Assembly (NCBI RefSeq): GCF_010548375.1
Contig: NZ_JAAGLY010000003.1
Coordinates: forward strand, 496,001-560,000
Origin: Streptomyces sp. SID13726
GTDB lineage: Bacteria; Actinomycetota; Actinomycetes; Streptomycetales; Streptomycetaceae
Length of the DNA: 64,000 bases
Direction of reading: 5' to 3'
Part shown: positions 59,931-64,000 of the stretch, piece after piece
Layout: each line of letters starts with the position of its first letter
Numbering within the stretch: position 1 is the stretch's first letter
Translations under genes and position numbers: made by a program
The notes under the pieces: generated by a model
What the model saw: only the letters and a program-made list of their open reading frames with translations
What the model was told of the DNA's origin: nothing
The model's database searches: none

Positions 59931-60950
59931 TCAGTACGGCATGTTGTACGGCGTGACCACCTGGATCGCCGACGGTGTCGTCGGGCCCGCGGGCGGCAGC
60001 GCCCCGTGGGCCCGCATCACGATGTGGCAGGCCTCCCGCATGTCCTGGCGCAGGTCGTGGTGGAGCACGGCGGACAGCCGGTGTTCGCGCAGCAGGCGGT
60101 CGTTGTCGTGGTCCAGGTCGTGGGCCACGAACACCGCGCACTCCCGGTCCAGGTCCTCGAACGCCTTCAGCGTGGCGATGTTCCCGCCACCGATCGAGTA
60201 GACCGCGCGGATGTCCGGGTCGCGCTCCAGGGCGGCCCTGACCAGGTCGTACTGGGTGGCGTCCAGGCCCTGGCCCTCGGCTATCTCCACCACCGTGCGG
60301 TCGGGGTGGTGGGTGCGCATGGCGCTGCGGAAGCCCATCTCGCGCTCCTCCTCGTTGCGGAAGAAGCCGCTGCTGAGGCTGGCCAGGACGTTGGCGGGGC
60401 GCTCCCCCAGCCACTGGCCCATCAGATACGCCGCGGTCGCCCCGGCCGCCCGGTTGTCGATGCCGACATAGCCGAGGCGGGCGCTCGCGGGCAGGTCGGT
60501 GACCAGGGTGACCACGGGGATGCCCGCCTCCGCGAGCCGGCCGACGGCGGCCGTGACCTCGGGGACGTCCGGCGCCTTGAGGATCACTCCCTGGGAGCCC
60601 CTGCGCGCGATCCGGTCGAGGGTCCTGGTCAGCTCGGCGACCGGGCCCGTCTCGCGGAAGTGGAAGCGGGAGCGCAGCACGGCGGGGTGCAGGGCGGGCA
60701 GTTCGGCCTCCAGGGCCGCGCGGACGGCCGTGGAGAAGCGTTCCGGCGTCTGCATCACTATGTCGACCATGAAGGTACGGCCCACCAGCCGGACCTGGGT
60801 GCGCTGCCGGTCCAGGTCGGTGATCGCCTGGTGGACCTCGCGGGCGGTGCTCTCCCTGACCCCTCCCCTGCCGTTCAGCACGCGGTCCACGGTGGCCTCG
60901 CTCAGCCCCGCCTGACGTGCGATTTCCCGGATCGGGAACGGGTGTCCCAC
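59931..60950 (-). CDS. LacI-family transcriptional regulator
   Basis: 339 residues. The HTH is PIREIARQAGLSEATVDRVLNGRGG, with a hinge and ligand domain (LGYVGIDNRAAGATAAYLMGQWLG; NALASLSS-like segment). I choose GTG 60950 because AAGGAG lies seven bases ahead; the 20 extra codons up to ATG 61010 run through a palindrome. The ligand domain is of the ribose-binding type seen in regulators that use sugars or cyclitols. It faces the PhyH gene. Confidence 0.87.
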   Translation of the reverse strand: MGHPFPIREIARQAGLSEATVDRVLNGRGGVRESTAREVHQAITDLDRQRTQVRLVGRTFMVDIVMQTPERFSTAVRAALEAELPALHPAVLRSRFHFRETGPVAELTRTLDRIARRGSQGVILKAPDVPEVTAAVGRLAEAGIPVVTLVTDLPASARLGYVGIDNRAAGATAAYLMGQWLGERPANVLASLSSGFFRNEEEREMGFRSAMRTHHPDRTVVEIAEGQGLDATQYDLVRAALERDPDIRAVYSIGGGNIATLKAFEDLDRECAVFVAHDLDHDNDRLLREHRLSAVLHHDLRQDMREACHIVMRAHGALPPAGPTTPSAIQVVTPYNMPY

Positions 60951-61003
60951 GTGCCTGCTCCTTGAGGGGTTTTTGATGGCCGCCTGCTGGTTGTTCGACG
61001 CCT

Positions 61004-61015
61004 TTGTCATGACAA
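61004..61015. promoter_or_regulatory. Perfect palindrome TTGTCATGACAA between LacI and PhyH genes
   Basis: A 12-bp perfect inverted repeat 43-54 bp before the PhyH start codon and 54-65 bp from the LacI start. Its position in the 107-bp divergent promoter makes it a good candidate operator for the LacI protein. Confidence 0.7.
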
Positions 61016-61057
61016 GAATGACAGCGCTGAGTCGCCCCTGTCACCGAGAGGACGCCG

Positions 61058-62224
61058 ATGTCCTTCACCGCCGTACACCACCGCGCCTGGCTCTCCGAGC
61101 AGGACTGCGACCTCGACTCGTTCCGCGCGCTCGTCGAGCGGACGGCCGACCCCGCCGACTACCCGCACGCCAGTGCCGTGGAGCGGAACGTCCTGCTGTA
61201 CGACGCCGAGCGCGTCCTCGGCGCCGAGGACCGCCGGGGCGTCCAGGAGGAACTGGTCCGGGCCCTGACCGACGGCCCCGGGATCGTCGTCCTCCGCAAT
61301 GCCTTCGCCGACCACGCGGTCGTGGACCGGTTCACCGAGGTCTTCGACTCGCTGATCCGCGAGCAGTACGCGGCGGGCACCACCGCCGGCGACCACTTCG
61401 CGAAGCCCGGCGCCAACGAGCGGGTGTGGAACGCGCTGGAGAAGGCCGCCCTCTACGACCCCGCCGCGTTCGCCGACTACTACGCCAACCCCGTCCTCGC
61501 CCTGATCTCCGAGACCTGGCTCGGCCCCGGCTACCAGGTCACCTCGCAGGTCAACGTGGTCAACCCGGGCGGTCTCGCGCAGACCGTGCACCGCGACTAC
61601 CACCTCGGCTTCCTCTCCGACGAGGTCGCCGCGGCCTATCCGGCGCACGTCCACCGCCTCTCCCCCGTGCTCACCCTCCAGGGCGCGGTCGCGCACTGCG
61701 ACATGCCGGTGGAGTCGGGGCCGACGCTGTACCTGCCGTTCTCGCAGGCGTACGAGCCCGGGTATCTGGCGTGGCGGCGGCCGGAGTTCCAGGCGTACTT
61801 CAAGGACCACCACGTCCAGCTGCCGCTCGCGAAGGGCGACGCCGCGTTCTTCAACCCGGCCCTCTTCCACGCCGCCGGGACCAACCGGACCACGGACGTG
61901 CGGCGCATGGCGAACCTGCTCCAGGTGTCCTCGGCCTTCGGGCGGGCCATGGAGACCGTGGACCGGGAGGCGGTGTCGAACGCCGTCTACCCCGCGCTGC
62001 TGCGGCGCAAGGCGGAGGGCGCCGACGAGCGGTGGCTGGAGAACGTGATCGCCGCGAGCGCCGAGGGCTACCCCTTCCCCACCAACCTCGACAGCGACCC
62101 GCCGGTCGACGGTCTCGCACCGCCCTCGCAGGCGGACCTGGTGCGGCGGGCGCTCGCCGAGGGATGGAACCCGCGCACGCTCAGGGACGAGCTGCGGGCG
62201 GGCGCGGACCGGCGCACCAGCTGA
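61058..62224 (+). CDS. Phytanoyl-CoA-dioxygenase-family (PhyH) protein
   Basis: 388 residues. The Fe(II)/2-oxoglutarate oxygenase facial triad is H178-R-D180 in QTVHRDYHLG and the distal His271 in ALFHAAGTNRT, with an Arg for 2-oxoglutarate soon after. Upstream is SQVNVVNPGG and downstream a helical tail. ATG 61058 starts the gene after GAGAGGACG. It heads an operon with an SDR and a dehydrogenase, which suggests hydroxylation of a sugar or cyclitol-related compound before oxidation; the substrate is unknown. Confidence 0.85.
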   Translation: MSFTAVHHRAWLSEQDCDLDSFRALVERTADPADYPHASAVERNVLLYDAERVLGAEDRRGVQEELVRALTDGPGIVVLRNAFADHAVVDRFTEVFDSLIREQYAAGTTAGDHFAKPGANERVWNALEKAALYDPAAFADYYANPVLALISETWLGPGYQVTSQVNVVNPGGLAQTVHRDYHLGFLSDEVAAAYPAHVHRLSPVLTLQGAVAHCDMPVESGPTLYLPFSQAYEPGYLAWRRPEFQAYFKDHHVQLPLAKGDAAFFNPALFHAAGTNRTTDVRRMANLLQVSSAFGRAMETVDREAVSNAVYPALLRRKAEGADERWLENVIAASAEGYPFPTNLDSDPPVDGLAPPSQADLVRRALAEGWNPRTLRDELRAGADRRTS

Positions 62225-62264
62225 GCCGCACGCAGGAGCCGAACCGAAAGGGACTGGCACATTC

Positions 62265-63041
62265 ATGGGACTTCTCGACGACAAGGTCGTCCTCGTCAAC
62301 GGCGGCAGCCAGGGCGTCGGTGCCGCCATCGCCCGGGCCGCCGTCCGTGAGGGGGCGGTCGTCGCCGTCACCGGCCGCCGCCCGGAACCCGGCGCGGCAC
62401 TGGTCGCGGAGCTGGAGGCGGCCGGCGGCAAGGCGCTGTTCGTCCGCGCCGACCTCGCCGACGCCGAGCAGGCCAAGGAGTCGGTGCGGCGGGTCGTCGA
62501 GGTGTACGGCCGTGTCGACTGCCTGGTGAACTCCGCGGGACTCACCTCGCGGGGCACGCTCCTCGACACCACGCCCGAGCTGTTCGACCAGCACATCGCG
62601 ATCAACCTCAAGGCGCCCTTCTTCGCCATGCAGGCCGCGGTCGCGGACATGGTCGGCCGGGGGGCGCCCGGCACGGTCGTCAACATCATCACGTCCTCGG
62701 CGCACGGCGGTCAGCCCTTCCTGGCGCCCTACGTCGCCGCGAAGGCCGGTCTGATCGGCCTGACCCGCAACGCCGCCCACGCGCACCGCTGGGACCGGGT
62801 GCGGATCAACGGCCTCAACATCGGCTGGACGGCGACGGAGGGCGAGGACGCCACCCAGAGGACCTTCCACGGCGCAGGCGACGACTGGCGCGAGGAGGCC
62901 GCGGCCAGGCTGCCCATGGGCAAGCTGGGTCAGCCGGACGAGATCGCCGACTTCGTGGTGCTGCTGCTGTCGGAGCGGTCGGGCGTGGTCACCGGGTCCG
63001 TGATCGACTGGGACCAGAACGTCCTCGGCGGCCTCGACTGA
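62265..63041 (+). CDS. Short-chain dehydrogenase/reductase (SDR)
   Basis: 258 residues. VNGGSQGVGAAIA (12-19 region) is the classical dinucleotide motif with N replacing T. The NAG motif is LVNSAG, the catalytic Ser is in IITSSAHGG, and the YxxxK pair is YVAAK. RADLADAEQ may indicate NAD(P) binding. Typically it oxidises a hydroxyl of a sugar, cyclitol or alcohol. It starts 40 bp after the PhyH stop and its neighbour continues the operon. Confidence 0.9.
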   Translation: MGLLDDKVVLVNGGSQGVGAAIARAAVREGAVVAVTGRRPEPGAALVAELEAAGGKALFVRADLADAEQAKESVRRVVEVYGRVDCLVNSAGLTSRGTLLDTTPELFDQHIAINLKAPFFAMQAAVADMVGRGAPGTVVNIITSSAHGGQPFLAPYVAAKAGLIGLTRNAAHAHRWDRVRINGLNIGWTATEGEDATQRTFHGAGDDWREEAAARLPMGKLGQPDEIADFVVLLLSERSGVVTGSVIDWDQNVLGGLD

Positions 63042-63111
63042 CCTCCCCGCTCAAGCAGCCACCCCTCGACCGACACCGCTCACCGCAAGAACCCTCAAGG
63101 AGTCACCCCCC

Positions 63112-64000
63112 ATGCGCATCGGAATCCTCGGCCTCGGCCGCATCGGCGCCTTCCACGCCGAGACCCTCTCCGGACTCGACGCGGTCGAGTCGCTCGTGCT
63201 CACCGACCCGTTCGCGGAGGCCGCCAAGTCCGCCGCGGAGCGGTTCGGCGGCGAGGTCGTGGACTCGCCCGAGGCACTGCTGGCGGCCGGCGTGGACGGC
63301 ATCGTGGTCGCCGCGGCCACGGACGCCCACCCCGGGCTGATCCTGGCCGGTGTCGAGGCCGGCATCCCGGTCTTCTGCGAGAAGCCCGTCGCCAAGCACA
63401 TGAGCGAGGGCGTCGAGGTCCTCAAGGCCGTCCAGGGCAGCGACGTGCCGATCCAGATCGGCTACAACCGCCGCTTCGACACCGGTTTCGTCAACGCGCG
63501 CGCCGCCGTGCAGAGCGGTGAGCTGGGCAAGCTGCACACCGTGCGCTCGACCACCCTGGACCCGGCCCCGCCGCCGGCCGCCTATGTCGCCGCCTCCGGG
63601 GGCATCTTCCGGGACTGCTCGGTGCACGACTTCGACATCATCCGCTGGGTGACGGGCCGCGAGGTCGTCGAGGTGTACGCCGTCGGCGGCAACCGGGGCG
63701 CCGACTACATCAAGGAGGCGGGCGACGCCGACACCACCGGCGCGATCCTCACCCTGGACGACGGCACCATCGCGGTGGTCTCCAACTCCCGCCACAACGC
63801 CCGGGGTTACGACGTCCGCATGGAGATCCACGGCTTCCAGGACTCCATCGCCGTCGGCCTGGAGGACAAGCTGCCGCTGCGCTCGGTCGAGCCCGGGGTG
63901 ACCTTCCCGGCGGGCACCCCGCACGACTTCTTCATGGACCGGTTCACGGCCGCCTACCGCGCCGAACTCACCGCGTTCACCGAGGTCGTGGCCGGTACCC
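63112..64000 (+). CDS. Gfo/Idh/MocA-family dehydrogenase, truncated by the window edge
   Basis: The first 296 codons are present. RIGILGLGRIGAFHAETLSG is the Rossmann motif; FCEKPVAKH holds the catalytic Lys; IGYNRRFDTGFVNARAAV is very like inositol dehydrogenase IolG; GIFRDCSVHDFDIIRWVTG contains the Asp/His pair. ATG 63112 follows AAGGAGTCACC. It completes, with PhyH and SDR, a second LacI-controlled oxidation cassette; the missing C-terminus lies right of the window. Confidence 0.87.
   Translation, partial: MRIGILGLGRIGAFHAETLSGLDAVESLVLTDPFAEAAKSAAERFGGEVVDSPEALLAAGVDGIVVAAATDAHPGLILAGVEAGIPVFCEKPVAKHMSEGVEVLKAVQGSDVPIQIGYNRRFDTGFVNARAAVQSGELGKLHTVRSTTLDPAPPPAAYVAASGGIFRDCSVHDFDIIRWVTGREVVEVYAVGGNRGADYIKEAGDADTTGAILTLDDGTIAVVSNSRHNARGYDVRMEIHGFQDSIAVGLEDKLPLRSVEPGVTFPAGTPHDFFMDRFTAAYRAELTAFTEVVAGT

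Overview
The window is high-GC actinobacterial DNA, almost certainly a Streptomyces chromosome. Codon third positions are strongly G/C. GTG starts and 4-bp stop/start overlaps are frequent, Tat signals and lipoproteins are common, and many catabolic cassettes are each paired with a TetR, LacI, GntR, MarR or LysR regulator. I see no phage, transposon, CRISPR or secondary-metabolite core. The last gene runs off the right edge.

Layout. 0-8 kb: a SAM methyltransferase, a glutamine-synthetase-like enzyme next to an amidohydrolase (together a split FluG), NUDIX and DUF2218 proteins, then a sugar kinase/class II aldolase pair facing a TetR gene. 8.3-10.2 kb: an EamA exporter facing a LysR regulator. 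10-24.5 kb: an arabinose-polymer utilisation locus with a GH43, two GH127-type beta-L-arabinofuranosidases, an ABC importer without its own ATPase, a LacI repressor, a very large secreted (alpha/alpha)6 hydrolase and a GH43 with a ricin-type lectin. 24.5-28 kb: a Tat-exported alpha/beta hydrolase and a nitrate-sensor-type histidine kinase.

29-40 kb is the most striking part. Fe/Mn superoxide dismutase, a Fur-family regulator, a TsaD paralogue with a GNAT enzyme, an alaS remnant, a Ros-type zinc-finger protein, a surface protein with its sortase, and a five-gene nickel-type ABC transporter lie together. Their control regions share six 17-bp sites of the form TTGCAA-N5-TTGCAA, like the described Nur (nickel-responsive Fur) box. 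I read this as a linked nickel/metal-homeostasis island. A tRNA-Pro(GGG) closes it.

40-50 kb: an MFS efflux pump and TetR gene separated by three iterated operators; a gallate-type ring-cleavage operon (GntR regulator, GalB-, GalC- and GalD-like enzymes, a VOC extradiol dioxygenase and an aromatic-acid transporter) with a shared GntR site; and a second LysR/EamA pair paralogous to the first. 50-56 kb: a MarR gene translationally coupled to a broken response regulator, a zinc-type dehydrogenase with a structured leader, an orphan sensor kinase and an MFS pump carrying the same MarR boxes. 56-64 kb: two adjacent LacI-controlled sugar/cyclitol oxidation cassettes with three Gfo/Idh/MocA dehydrogenases, a PhyH-type dioxygenase and an SDR.

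Coordinates, motifs and repeats were read from the sequence. Family names rest on motif recognition without database searches. Substrates and regulons are inferences.
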